NCBI GenBank assembly: GCA_910583775.1
Contig: CAJTYD010000001.1
Span: forward strand, 1-64,000
Direction: 5' to 3'
Source of the DNA: an uncultured Muribaculaceae bacterium
Lineage (GTDB): Bacteria > Bacteroidota > Bacteroidia > Bacteroidales > Muribaculaceae
Length of the DNA stretch: 64,000 bases
The notes beneath the pieces were generated by a model. It had not been told where the DNA came from. It did not search any database and saw only the letters and a list, made by a program, of their open reading frames with translations. Both the position numbers and the translations under genes were made by a program. This document shows, piece after piece, positions 18,043 to 26,152 of the stretch (position 1 is the first letter of the stretch; each line of letters opens with the position of its first letter).

Positions 18043-18525
18043 TCAGGGTTTGCTTTTTCCTACCGGGGGCTCGGTCAGGGTTATTCTGACTATAGCGGTT
18101 CTTTCGAGACTTCGTTCTATCGCCTCGTCAAAATGCGACATATATTTCGGCAGAAATCTTTCGCAGAGAAGACGCAAAGCCTCCGTTTTCTCTGGTTCAT
18201 CCGTTACAAACTCCGCAGTTCCCACGGCAATAGCAGAATTATAATATTCCGTGAAGTTATTTTTATCCTCCTCGAATTTAGGAGTACAGCGGCTCACGGC
18301 GGAGAGGCTGACAGTCGGATTAGCCTTGAGACAGTCGATTTTCTCCCCTTCCGGAGCACAGTGGAAATAGAATGTCTCTTTTCCCTTGCGGACCAACGAC
18401 AGCGGCAGACCGTAAGGCGTTCCGTCAGCACGAGTCATGCTTACTGTCACGTATGGCGCCCTGTCGAAAACTTCAAGTGCCCACTCGGCATTCTTCTCTC
18501 TGCTCGATTTTCTCATCGCTCTCAT
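18043..18525 (-). CDS. Pyridoxamine 5'-phosphate oxidase-related flavoprotein (Nim-like)
   Basis: A 160-residue single-domain split beta-barrel of the PNPOx-like clan. Typical elements are YVTVSMTRADGTPYGLPLSLV at the start, FYFHCAPEGEKIDCLKANPTVSLS in the middle, and the C-terminal arginine-rich segment ERTAIVRITL. Members bind FMN or heme and some reduce nitroimidazole drugs; actual activity here is unknown. Its 3' end faces the hypothetical gene upstream with a 15-nt gap. A class 2 repeat end-like word (TTAGAAACTGTT) lies just upstream of its start. A second family member is encoded at 53949-54425. Confidence 0.82.
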   Translation of the reverse strand: MRAMRKSSREKNAEWALEVFDRAPYVTVSMTRADGTPYGLPLSLVRKGKETFYFHCAPEGEKIDCLKANPTVSLSAVSRCTPKFEEDKNNFTEYYNSAIAVGTAEFVTDEPEKTEALRLLCERFLPKYMSHFDEAIERSLERTAIVRITLTEPPVGKSKP

Positions 18526-18639
18526 ATTCTTCTTTTTAGAAACTGTTAAAAAAGACTATCCCATCAAGTTATTTTTGACAGATGTGAATATTAACTATAA
18601 CATATAGTCACTCCGTAATATTGCATAAGTAACATAGAT

Positions 18640-18670
18640 TTTGCAAATTCGCAAAAGTTTATTAACTTTG
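18640..18670 (+). promoter_or_regulatory. Promoter of tRNA-Leu
   Basis: TTTG at 18640-18643, 19-nt spacer, TAACTTTG at 18663-18670, placed 11 nt before the tRNA. Confidence 0.72.
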
Positions 18671-18681
18671 CATCCGCATTC

Positions 18682-18763
18682 GCGCTCGTGGCGTAATTGG
18701 TAGCCGCGCTAGACTTAGGATCTAGTGTCTAACGACGTGGGGGTTCGAGTCCCTTCGGGCGCA
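18682..18763 (+). tRNA. tRNA-Leu (anticodon TAG)
   Basis: Acceptor GCGCTCG pairs with CGGGCGC (one G-T). The anticodon stem CTAGA/TCTAG encloses CTTAGGA, giving anticodon TAG. A long variable arm, as in class II tRNAs, follows. Discriminator A at 18763; CCA is not encoded. Confidence 0.94.
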
Positions 18764-18768
18764 CAAAA

Positions 18769-18803
18769 AAAGCCGCTTTAGCTCTCTGAGTTAAAGCGGC
18801 TTT
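18769..18803. terminator. Bidirectional terminator between tRNA-Leu and the metal-efflux operon
   Basis: AAAGCCGCTTTAGCTC pairs with GAGTTAAAGCGGCTTT (one mismatch), with A and T runs on the outside. It can end both the tRNA transcript and the convergent minus-strand operon. Confidence 0.82.
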
Positions 18804-18823
18804 CTATTTATTCGAAGATCAGA

Positions 18824-20020
18824 TCAATACGAGGTATTGTATCGGTTGAGACGGGCAACGGCCATATTATAACGATAGAGATTCTCGTTATAGGTGAGTT
18901 TAGCCTCCATGAAATAAAGCATCTGCTGAAGATAGTCTGTCACCGAGATCTGCCCACCCTCGTAGGCTTTCTTCAAAAGACGCATATTATCCTCATCCTC
19001 GACAGCCTCTTTATATTGCTCCACCGATTTCTTCAGAGCCAAAGCCTCGTTTCTTGCTCCCGTGCTAACAGCCTTGCGGGTAGCCATTTTCTCAAGGCCC
19101 TCGATCTCGACGGCCCTCAGTTCAGCCTCCGCCGACTTTTTCTTGTGGCGGTTGGCAAAAAACGGCAAAGAAACGCTCACCGAGAAACCGTTGAAATGGG
19201 TATTATCCTCAAAGCTATGAACATATCCCAATGAGAAACCCGGGAAACCGCCCATCCGGACTGCCTTGACTTTCTCGCGGGCGGCCTCGGCCAAAGAATT
19301 AGACACCGCGATATCGGGATCATTCTTCATAATCAAATCTGCATACTCCTCTTCGGAAAGAATTTTCTCATTGGGGTAAGCCGTTCCGAGTCTTTCGATC
19401 AAACCACTGCAATCCCTGCCTCCGTTCAAAGCCACGAGACTGCTTTCGAGCGATGCCAGCGAAGCCCTCACGTCATCGACACGACTTGCCACGCCAACTC
19501 TCTCAATTCTGAGCCTATTGATATCAAGCACGCTCACTTCGCCGAGTCTGGAGCCTTTCTGCTGCTTCTCAAGCAATTCCACAATCGTTCTCTCCACCTC
19601 GGAAAGAGCCGCGAGATTCCGCTTCAAATTCACTATATCGATCAATGTCGTGCGAATATCAAGAACTTTATCGAAACGTTCACGGACCGAAAGATAATCC
19701 ATAGCCCGGGAAGCAGCCTTCCAGACTTTCTTACGGGCTCCATAGACTCCGGGCCATTCAAAACTCTGAGACACTCCGATGCTCCAGCGGTTGCCGGCAT
19801 CGACGGGACCCCAGAGATGTTCAAACTCCACTTCCGGATTCTCGAGGTTATTCTCCGATTTAAGCGTCTCAAGTTCTGAAAGTTTCATTTCCCTTGAAGA
19901 CTTCAGGGAAAGATTGTTGGCGACAATCTCTTTCACCGCGTCATCGAACACATCTGCCGTCAACGGGGCAGGAATGCTCAAAACCGCAGCGAGCGCCAAT
20001 ATATTATTCCTTAACTTCAT
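18824..20020 (-). CDS. TolC-family outer-membrane protein of a metal efflux system (CzcC/CusC-like)
   Basis: A 398-residue outer-membrane efflux protein with a signal peptide ending near PLTAD. Sequence character is CzcC-like: FEHLWGPVDAGNRWSIGVSQSFEWPG strand/turn region, long coiled helices, and a C-terminal GGQISVTDYLQQMLYFMEAKLTYNENLYRYN typical of this group. Its start overlaps the RND gene end by 17 bp, indicating translational coupling. It is the last gene of the minus-strand operon and acts with the adaptor and CzcA/CusA-type pump to expel metal ions. Confidence 0.9.
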   Translation of the reverse strand: MKLRNNILALAAVLSIPAPLTADVFDDAVKEIVANNLSLKSSREMKLSELETLKSENNLENPEVEFEHLWGPVDAGNRWSIGVSQSFEWPGVYGARKKVWKAASRAMDYLSVRERFDKVLDIRTTLIDIVNLKRNLAALSEVERTIVELLEKQQKGSRLGEVSVLDINRLRIERVGVASRVDDVRASLASLESSLVALNGGRDCSGLIERLGTAYPNEKILSEEEYADLIMKNDPDIAVSNSLAEAAREKVKAVRMGGFPGFSLGYVHSFEDNTHFNGFSVSVSLPFFANRHKKKSAEAELRAVEIEGLEKMATRKAVSTGARNEALALKKSVEQYKEAVEDEDNMRLLKKAYEGGQISVTDYLQQMLYFMEAKLTYNENLYRYNMAVARLNRYNTSY

Positions 20021-23000
20021 TCTTCTTATTTTTTCTTACTTCTGTCAGATAATAAACAATAGGAACAACAAAAATATTGAGCACCGTGGAAGTCAGGAGA
20101 CCGCCAAGAATAACGATGGCCATCGGCGACTGGATTTCATTTCCCGGTTCTCCGCCGCGAAGGGCGAGAGGAATAAGGGCAAGCGCCGATGTGAGCGCCG
20201 TCATGATGATCGGGTTCAGACGGTCGCCTGAGCCGACTCTGATTCTTTCAAACAGTCCGGCATGGTCATCGTCACGCAGATGGTTATAGCGCGATATCAG
20301 CAGCATGCCGTTTCGGGTGGTTATTCCAAGCAACGAAATGAAGCCGATGATGGCGGGGACATTGAGCTCACCGGATGTAAGCCGCAGAATCAACACACCT
20401 CCGATCATTGCCAGCGGCATGTTGAGCAGAATGATGCAACTCTCGCGCCAGTCGTGGAATTCACTGAAAAGCAGAAGGAAAATGATTGCCAGAGCTCCCA
20501 GAGAAGTGAGACCGAGCGTGCGCGTGGCCTCGGCCTCGCTCTCAAACTGACCGCCATAGGTGACATAGTAATTCTCCGGAAGTTTGATTTCCTTCTCTAT
20601 TCTGTCGCGGATATCGTTAACCGCGCCCCTCAGGTCGCGCCCCTCCACATTGGCGCTGATAATGATTCTTCGGTTCACGTTTTCACGATTGATAGTATTC
20701 GGGCCGGATGAGGAAACGACATCAGCCACATAACTGAGAGGGATCTTTCCGACATTGCTGTCGATCATCAGATTTCCGATCTTCTCGATAGATCCTCTGT
20801 CCTCGTCTGAAAGTCGCACCGTCATATCATAAGGCAAACCGTTTTCATAGACCTGCGAGACAACCTCACCCGAGAGCATTACCTCGATGAAACGACCGAA
20901 CTCTCCAGGCGTGATTCCATATTTGGCGAGGAGCTCTCTTCTGGGCCTGATGTCTATCTGCGGGCGCCCCGTCTGCTGCTCGATATTTACATCCACTATG
21001 CCGTCGATCTTTCCGATCAACGATTTGATGCGATTTCCGGTTGAAAACAGCTTTTCAATATCATCTCCGAAAAGTTTTATCGCAATCTGCGCCTCGGTGC
21101 CCGAAAGCATGGCGTCGATCCGATGGGAGACAGGCTGTCCGATCTCGATATTGACACCGGGAATCTCCGTGAGTTTTTCGCGAAGCTCGTGCATCACCTC
21201 AGCCCTGTTTCTTCCCTTGTCGAGAGTATAGGGAGCCTCGATCTCCGAAACGTTGACGCCCAAGGAATGTTCGTCGAGTTCCGCTCTACCGGTTTTCCTC
21301 GCCACGGTCTTTATTTCCGGAACAGACAGGATTATTTTCTCCGCCTCCCTGCCAACCCGGTCGCTCTCTTCGAGAGATATTCCCGGAAGCGTGCTGACGT
21401 TGATGGTAAACGCCCCCTCATTGAAAGAGGGCAGGAAGCTCCTTCCAAGCGTAAAGAACAGACACATCGAGATTAGGAACAGAGCGCCGGTTCCATAAAG
21501 TACAGCCTTCTTATGCTCAAAACTTTTCTGAAGCAGTTTTTCATATCCCTTTCTCAAGGCATTCGCCACGCGGGGCTCTTTCGATAGCGAAGCGGCAGCC
21601 TTGTCAGAGCCCAAAAGGTAGCTGCACAGCACCGGAGTAACCGTCAGAGCTACGATCGTAGAGGCGAGAAGAGCGACAATAAATGATATTCCAAGGGGTA
21701 TGAGCATCCTTCCTTCGATACCGTGAAGAAAGAAAAGAGGCAGGAAACTTGCTATGATTATCAAAGAGGAATTGAATATAGGCATTCTCACCTCTTTCGA
21801 TGCCTGATAAACCACTTCGATTGTCTTCTGCCGTTTTTCGGGTGCGAGTCGACGGTTTTCCCTCAGTCGTTTATAGACGTTTTCAACATCCACGATCGCG
21901 TCATCAACAAGAGAACCGATGGCGATCGCTATTCCTCCCAGACTCATTGTATTGATAGTGAGTCCCATGAAATGAAGAATCACAATCGTCACAAGAATCG
22001 AGAGTGGCAAAGCAACCAGCGAAATAAGGGTGGTCCTTACGTTCATCAGGAAGAAGAAAAGCACCACAATCACAAAAAGAGCGCCCTCGAACAACGACAC
22101 CTGAAGATTCGAGATCGAACTGTCGATAAACTCGCTTTGATCGAAAATGTCGGTTGAGATCTTTATATCCGCAGGGATGTTATGCTTAAGAGAGCTCAGT
22201 TCCGACTTTATCTTGTCGACGAGCTCTATAGTACCTGTTGAAGGCTGCTTGGTGACAGTCAGCAGAACCGCGCTTTTCGTTTTCTCCGAAGCCACTCCGA
22301 GTCTGGGTTCCTGAGGGCCGGTACTGACGTCGGCTATATCGCTGAGAAGGATCAGGGAGTCGCCCTCACTCCTCACCACCGTTTTGGCAATATCCTCTAT
22401 CGAACGGGTGTTGATATCGCCTTTGATCAGATATTCGTTTCCATGCTCGTAGAGCACACCTCCGGTGGCATTGTTGTTGATAGATTCCGTGCAGTCGAGC
22501 ACCTGCTGCAGAGTCACACCGTGATAGCGCATCTTCTCGGGCGAGACAAGAATCTGGTATTCCTTTACATCCCCGCCTATGACCGAGACCTGCGAGACAC
22601 CTCCTATCGAGAGCAGGCGCGGTCGGATAACGCGGTCGGCAAGCGATCTGAGGTCGATCATTGAAGTCGAGTCGGATGTAAGACCGATAATCATGACCTC
22701 TCCCAGAATAGACGACTGAGGCCCGAGCGTCGGATTGCCGACGCCGGGCGGCATCGATTCGGCCACTGCCGCAAGTTTTTCCGACACTATCTGACGGGCT
22801 ATATATATATCTGTCCCCCAGTCAAACTCCACCCAGACAACGGAAAAACCCGTAGCCGACGATGATCTCACGCGCCTCACATCGGTGGCGCCGTTAACCG
22901 CCGTCTCTATAGGGAAAGTGACAAGTTTCTCAACCTCTTCCGGGGCATATCCGGGAGCCTCTGTCATGACAACCACCGTCGGCGCATTCAGGTCAGGAAA

Positions 23001-23114
23001 GATATCAACCTCCGTGTTCATGACGGCTATCAAGCCAAACAGCAGAAGGAACCCCGACAACGCAAGGACTATTATCCTGTTGTCGAGTGAAAAACGTATT
23101 ATTCTATTCAGCAT
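20004..23114 (-). CDS. Heavy-metal efflux RND transporter (CzcA/CusA family)
   Basis: A 1036-residue proton-driven pump of the HME-RND family, correct length. The start NRIIRFSLDNRIIVLALSG and EVDIFPDLNAPTVVVMTEAPGYAPEEVE are HME signatures. TM4 carries IGSLVDDAIVDVENV, the CzcA-type proton-relay motif. TM10-11 include ATIIFLLLFSEFHDWRESCIILLNMPLAMIGG-like elements. Metal specificity cannot be told by eye; the His-rich neighbours suggest Cu, Zn, Co or Ni. It sits between the adaptor (12-nt gap) and the OMF gene (17-bp overlap). Confidence 0.93.
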   Translation of the reverse strand: MLNRIIRFSLDNRIIVLALSGFLLLFGLIAVMNTEVDIFPDLNAPTVVVMTEAPGYAPEEVEKLVTFPIETAVNGATDVRRVRSSSATGFSVVWVEFDWGTDIYIARQIVSEKLAAVAESMPPGVGNPTLGPQSSILGEVMIIGLTSDSTSMIDLRSLADRVIRPRLLSIGGVSQVSVIGGDVKEYQILVSPEKMRYHGVTLQQVLDCTESINNNATGGVLYEHGNEYLIKGDINTRSIEDIAKTVVRSEGDSLILLSDIADVSTGPQEPRLGVASEKTKSAVLLTVTKQPSTGTIELVDKIKSELSSLKHNIPADIKISTDIFDQSEFIDSSISNLQVSLFEGALFVIVVLFFFLMNVRTTLISLVALPLSILVTIVILHFMGLTINTMSLGGIAIAIGSLVDDAIVDVENVYKRLRENRRLAPEKRQKTIEVVYQASKEVRMPIFNSSLIIIASFLPLFFLHGIEGRMLIPLGISFIVALLASTIVALTVTPVLCSYLLGSDKAAASLSKEPRVANALRKGYEKLLQKSFEHKKAVLYGTGALFLISMCLFFTLGRSFLPSFNEGAFTINVSTLPGISLEESDRVGREAEKIILSVPEIKTVARKTGRAELDEHSLGVNVSEIEAPYTLDKGRNRAEVMHELREKLTEIPGVNIEIGQPVSHRIDAMLSGTEAQIAIKLFGDDIEKLFSTGNRIKSLIGKIDGIVDVNIEQQTGRPQIDIRPRRELLAKYGITPGEFGRFIEVMLSGEVVSQVYENGLPYDMTVRLSDEDRGSIEKIGNLMIDSNVGKIPLSYVADVVSSSGPNTINRENVNRRIIISANVEGRDLRGAVNDIRDRIEKEIKLPENYYVTYGGQFESEAEATRTLGLTSLGALAIIFLLLFSEFHDWRESCIILLNMPLAMIGGVLILRLTSGELNVPAIIGFISLLGITTRNGMLLISRYNHLRDDDHAGLFERIRVGSGDRLNPIIMTALTSALALIPLALRGGEPGNEIQSPMAIVILGGLLTSTVLNIFVVPIVYYLTEVRKNKKNEVKE

Positions 23115-23126
23115 CTCTCCGGGATT

Positions 23127-24275
23127 TTAATGGTTATGTGAATGTCCTTCGGGAACGTTGCCGCTTGTCTCGGCAAGCCGGACGGTAACGGCTCCTTTGG
23201 TCACGACATCCTCTCCCGGTTTCAGACCTGATAGAATCTCGACATTCCTTCCGTCATCACGGCCAAGCTCAACCTGAACTTTGTCATATTCATGATCCCC
23301 ACACTTCACATACACGAAATAAGATCCCTGCTGCTCGGTAACGGCAGTCAATGGCACAGTCAGCGCATCGCTTCTCGAACTGCCGATCAGATAAACCTCG
23401 GCGTATGAACCGGGTATGGCTTTCCCGTTGTTTTCAAACGAGAAATATACAGGGATATAACCGCCTGAGGCAGCCGATGATGAACTGGAAACAAGTCTTC
23501 CTCCTATTTCGCTAAGATCAACGACCTCGCCGCTATACGACGGGCGAAACCTCGCCGATGCAATGACAGGGAGGAAATCATAATATTTCTCGGGAAGGTC
23601 TGCTTTAAGTGTCAGACGGGAGCTGCCCGAAAGGACAGCTATCGGGCTTCCGGCCTCGACATATTCACCCTGTCTGACGGCAAGACGGGTAATCACACCG
23701 GAAGATGAGCTTATCGCCCTTCCGGAAGCCGCAGACAAACTATATGAACTTTTTAATTCGTCATAACGCTGTTTGGCGGCATTATATTCCTTCGTGGTTA
23801 CGATTCCCTCGGCATGTAGAGGCGTGAGGCGGTCGAGTTCCCTTTTGGCTGCTTCAAGCGACACACGTGTATTCTGGTTAGGATCTCCTCCGGTAATACC
23901 CTTGGAAGACACTGTTGCGATCAAGGAACCCGCAGAGACTTTCGCACCGTCGGAAATACCCGGAGCGAAACGGACAATGCCTGATGTCGGCGATGAAACG
24001 ACACTCATATCCGAAGCAGAAGGCATGATGCGGCCAGCCACCTTGACGACTTCATTGAACGATCCGGGCTGAATCTTGGCCACTTCGACTCCGAATTTTT
24101 TAGCTATGGCCGGTTCAACCACAATATGCCCGTCATGATCTTTCCGGGAAGCGGATTCCGCGGCTGCCCCATGTTGGTGGCCGGCATCCTCGCCCTCCCC
24201 ATGATTGGAATGATCACCGCATCCCGATATCAGAAAAACTGAAAATAAAATGGAAAAGATAAATTTTGCTTTCAT
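23127..24275 (-). CDS. Periplasmic adaptor of the metal RND system (CzcB/CusB-like), His-rich
   Basis: A 382-residue lipoprotein (lipobox ISGC, Cys near residue 19). Immediately after the lipid site is a His-rich linker, DHSNHGEGEDAGHQHG, and the C-terminus ends EGHSHNH, so both ends can bind divalent metal. The body has the CzcB order: barrel strand near FNEVVKVAGRI, lipoyl half-motifs around APGISDGAKVSAGSLIATVSS and VRQGEYVEAGSPIAVLSG, and a short alpha-hairpin between them. It couples the CzcA-type pump to the outer-membrane channel and may present metal to it. Confidence 0.9.
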   Translation of the reverse strand: MKAKFIFSILFSVFLISGCGDHSNHGEGEDAGHQHGAAAESASRKDHDGHIVVEPAIAKKFGVEVAKIQPGSFNEVVKVAGRIMPSASDMSVVSSPTSGIVRFAPGISDGAKVSAGSLIATVSSKGITGGDPNQNTRVSLEAAKRELDRLTPLHAEGIVTTKEYNAAKQRYDELKSSYSLSAASGRAISSSSGVITRLAVRQGEYVEAGSPIAVLSGSSRLTLKADLPEKYYDFLPVIASARFRPSYSGEVVDLSEIGGRLVSSSSSAASGGYIPVYFSFENNGKAIPGSYAEVYLIGSSRSDALTVPLTAVTEQQGSYFVYVKCGDHEYDKVQVELGRDDGRNVEILSGLKPGEDVVTKGAVTVRLAETSGNVPEGHSHNH

Positions 24276-24309
24276 TCTTAATTATTGGTTTGAGAATATA
24301 CATTTAGGC

Positions 24310-24330
24310 GGACGCACGAGCCGTGCGTCC
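24310..24330. repeat. Perfect 9-bp GC-rich hairpin inside the metal-efflux operon
   Basis: GGACGCACG / CGTGCGTCC with a 3-nt loop, in the 97-bp gap between the His-rich gene and the adaptor gene. No U tract follows on the operon strand, so it is not a standard terminator. The flanking GGCG/CTAC context resembles dispersed palindromic units of gut Bacteroidales; that resemblance is from memory, not a search. Confidence 0.6.
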
Positions 24331-24372
24331 CTACTTTCCTCTGATATACAGAGTCTTAATTAGAGCGGTTCA

Positions 24373-24801
24373 TTACAAAATAATAATGGGCGGGGCCCTG
24401 AATGAAAGTATTCCGGAAATGAATTCCGGTATTTTTATACGGTCAAAGTATTCAGTTATAATTTCCTTCCCTCCCGAATAGTCTATACCCATCCGGGGAG
24501 TAAAATCAGCCGGGACTTCAGCTACCAGCAGGTCGAAATGCTTAAGAACGAAATCACCATGTTTTTCTGAAGAAAAACAATCGAGGATTTTCAGAAAACA
24601 GTTTTCACACCCATGATGATGATGGCAATGATCTGTATGCTCCACAGTCACCTCTTCCGACGGGCCGAACACGATATCCTCCGTCTCGCTGATACTCACG
24701 AAGATATTTCCGTTGCAGTCATGATGATGCCATCTGACGACCCCGATAAGGGTCACCATGAAAACCATCACAAAAGCTAATATCGATTTAAGTATCTTCA
24801 T
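24373..24801 (-). CDS. Small His-rich exported protein heading the metal-efflux operon
   Basis: A 142-residue protein with one N-terminal hydrophobic segment (residues about 7-23), a signal or anchor. It has two metal-ligand clusters: RWHHHDC at about 23-29 and HTDHCHHHHGCENC at about 56-69. The remainder lacks a family I recognise; small proteins of this kind are found first in Bacteroidota CzcCBA operons. A periplasmic metal-binding or sensing role is inferred from ligand density and position. A well-matched promoter (24827-24857) lies just upstream, and the adaptor gene follows 97 nt downstream with a hairpin in between. Confidence 0.7.
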   Translation of the reverse strand: MKILKSILAFVMVFMVTLIGVVRWHHHDCNGNIFVSISETEDIVFGPSEEVTVEHTDHCHHHHGCENCFLKILDCFSSEKHGDFVLKHFDLLVAEVPADFTPRMGIDYSGGKEIITEYFDRIKIPEFISGILSFRAPPIIIL

Positions 24802-24826
24802 GTATATCAGAACGCAAACTTCCCTA

Positions 24827-24857
24827 CAAAATTAATCATAATATCCCGAAAACCAAT
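24827..24857 (-). promoter_or_regulatory. Promoter of the metal-efflux operon
   Basis: On the minus strand ATTG (24857-24854), 19-nt spacer, TAATTTTG (24834-24827). The predicted start is about 20 nt before the ATG at 24801. Confidence 0.65.
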
Positions 24858-24874
24858 GCCCGGAAAAAGAATAT

Positions 24875-24906
24875 TTGAGTAAAAACAAAAAAATTTGTAA
24901 TTTTGC
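24875..24906 (+). promoter_or_regulatory. Intact promoter reading into a truncated TolC gene
   Basis: TTTG at 24875-24878, 20-nt spacer, TAATTTTG at 24899-24906. It is divergent from the metal-efflux promoter, with a leader of about 235 nt before the remnant at 25146. The leader contains a 13-nt palindrome, CTGCGTGACGCAG (25041-25053), a possible operator. Confidence 0.6.
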
Positions 24907-25145
24907 ACCACGGTTTATAAAGAGCCGTCCTATATGACAACTATCTATACTATCGGCGCCGTGACGCCAGCGGCAATTCAGAACTACGCTTTCAAAGAGA
25001 ATTGGAAAAGCACCCAGTAATCCCTTTCCCCGGATTGAATCTGCGTGACGCAGAACGGGCTGCCTCCGGATCAAAGATTCCGGGTTTATCCCACCCATTA
25101 TTATATCCCGGATTTCCACAACCATAATTTAATAAACTTCACCTT

Positions 25146-25427
25146 ATGAACAATCACCGATTGCTCACAGGATTGCTCTGCGCGACCCTGTCGGGCGCCG
25201 GAACGTGTGCATACGGGCAGCCGCGTGTGGTTTCGATTGAAGAACTTTTCGAAACCGCCGAGTCCAGAAGCATACAGATGCGTCCCGCCTTATCAGCCGA
25301 AGAGGAGGCTGCCCGCGACATCAGCGTGGCTAAAAGCGGACGTCCAACATGCAGAGCCAAGGATTACAATATCGATCATATCGCGCCCTGGACTAACCGT
25401 CCGCAACACATTTGCGTATTTATATAA
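25146..25427 (+). pseudogene. Truncated TolC-family gene remnant
   Basis: The frame starts with a good signal peptide (LLTGLLCATLSGAGTCAYG) followed by RVVSIEELFETAESRS and EEEAARDISVAKSGR, which is the beginning of a Bacteroidota TolC-type outer-membrane efflux protein. After about residue 66 the family resemblance stops abruptly and 27 unrelated residues follow to a stop. A full gene would be about 400 residues, and no continuation is visible in another frame. It was probably shortened by a deletion next to the metal-efflux operon. A short secreted peptide might still be made, since the promoter looks intact. Confidence 0.65.
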
Positions 25428-25482
25428 AAGAGATAACTACGCAAAAGTTTACCGGATTTGGCAAACGACAAGATTTTGATGG

Positions 25483-25995
25483 TCAACGAAAGCCAAGGGC
25501 GGCAAGAATATCCTCATAAGAAGCGAGAGGAGAATCGGAGAAAGAGGCGGTTATCTTAAGATCCTGCGACGAGACGTAGATTCTTGGAATTACAGAAGAA
25601 GCAAATAATGAATAGACACGCCTGTCGTCTTGAGCGGAATATGGCAGAGTAAGACTGTTTTCGCTCCAATATTTCTCGACCGCCTCCTTACACTCGTTTC
25701 TCGATATGCAGATAATCTCGATATCAGGGCTCGCTTCCTGACATCTGTCGTAGACTGCCTGTATTACCGGCAACTCCCTACGGCAATCGGAACATCCTGT
25801 GTTGAAAAAAACTATCATGCTTTTCTTTCCCCTCAGCGACTCGGTCGTGACAAGGCGGCCATCGTTCATCGCGACAGAGAATTGTGGAAGGCTCTCCCCT
25901 TTCTGCAGAGACCAGACAGGATCATCTTTGTCAGTGACACAACTGCTGAAAAGGAATGAAAGAAATGCCGATAAAACAAAATATAGAGTCTTCAT
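25483..25995 (-). CDS. Thioredoxin-fold lipoprotein (TlpA/ResA-like)
   Basis: A 170-residue envelope lipoprotein with signal peptide and lipobox FSSC. The redoxin domain follows: ISL-type start QFSVAMNDGRLVTTESLRGKKSMIVFFNTGCSDCRREL, with active-site pair Cys-Ser-Asp-Cys, and a cis-Pro region SSVIPRIYVSS. It is likely a thiol-disulfide reductant or isomerase in the periplasm. The ATG at 25995 was chosen because the earlier in-frame codon at 26013 is a TTG lying inside a stem-loop. Its 5' leader carries that nested stem-loop (26006-26059). Confidence 0.82.
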   Translation of the reverse strand: MKTLYFVLSAFLSFLFSSCVTDKDDPVWSLQKGESLPQFSVAMNDGRLVTTESLRGKKSMIVFFNTGCSDCRRELPVIQAVYDRCQEASPDIEIICISRNECKEAVEKYWSENSLTLPYSAQDDRRVYSLFASSVIPRIYVSSQDLKITASFSDSPLASYEDILAALGFR

Positions 25996-26005
25996 GTTCT
26001 TCAGG

Positions 26006-26059
26006 ACAGGCAATTTTCAAAGACAGAAGTCGCACAAATTGCACGACTTCATTGCCTGT
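26006..26059 (-). promoter_or_regulatory. Nested stem-loop upstream of the thioredoxin-fold lipoprotein gene
   Basis: Outer stem ACAGGCAAT (26006-26014) / ATTGCCTGT (26051-26059) and inner stem GAAGTCG (26026-26032) / CGACTTC (26044-26050), both perfect, separated by an asymmetric 11-nt bulge. It ends 10 nt before the ATG at 25995 on the minus strand. It may end the acyl-CoA synthetase transcript or act in the leader; no U tract follows, so which is unclear. Confidence 0.5.
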
Positions 26060-26152
26060 TTCCTAAATATAACGGTTGGAAATGGGATTTAAGTGTTCGT
26101 CAAGTTGGGAAAGCCTCGGTTTTCCTGTCGGTATCTCAAGTTTCATTACTTA

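Noticed and set aside
25483..25995. Start of the thioredoxin-fold lipoprotein at TTG 26013
   Set aside because: It would place the start codon inside the nested stem-loop; the ATG at 25995 leads directly into the signal peptide.
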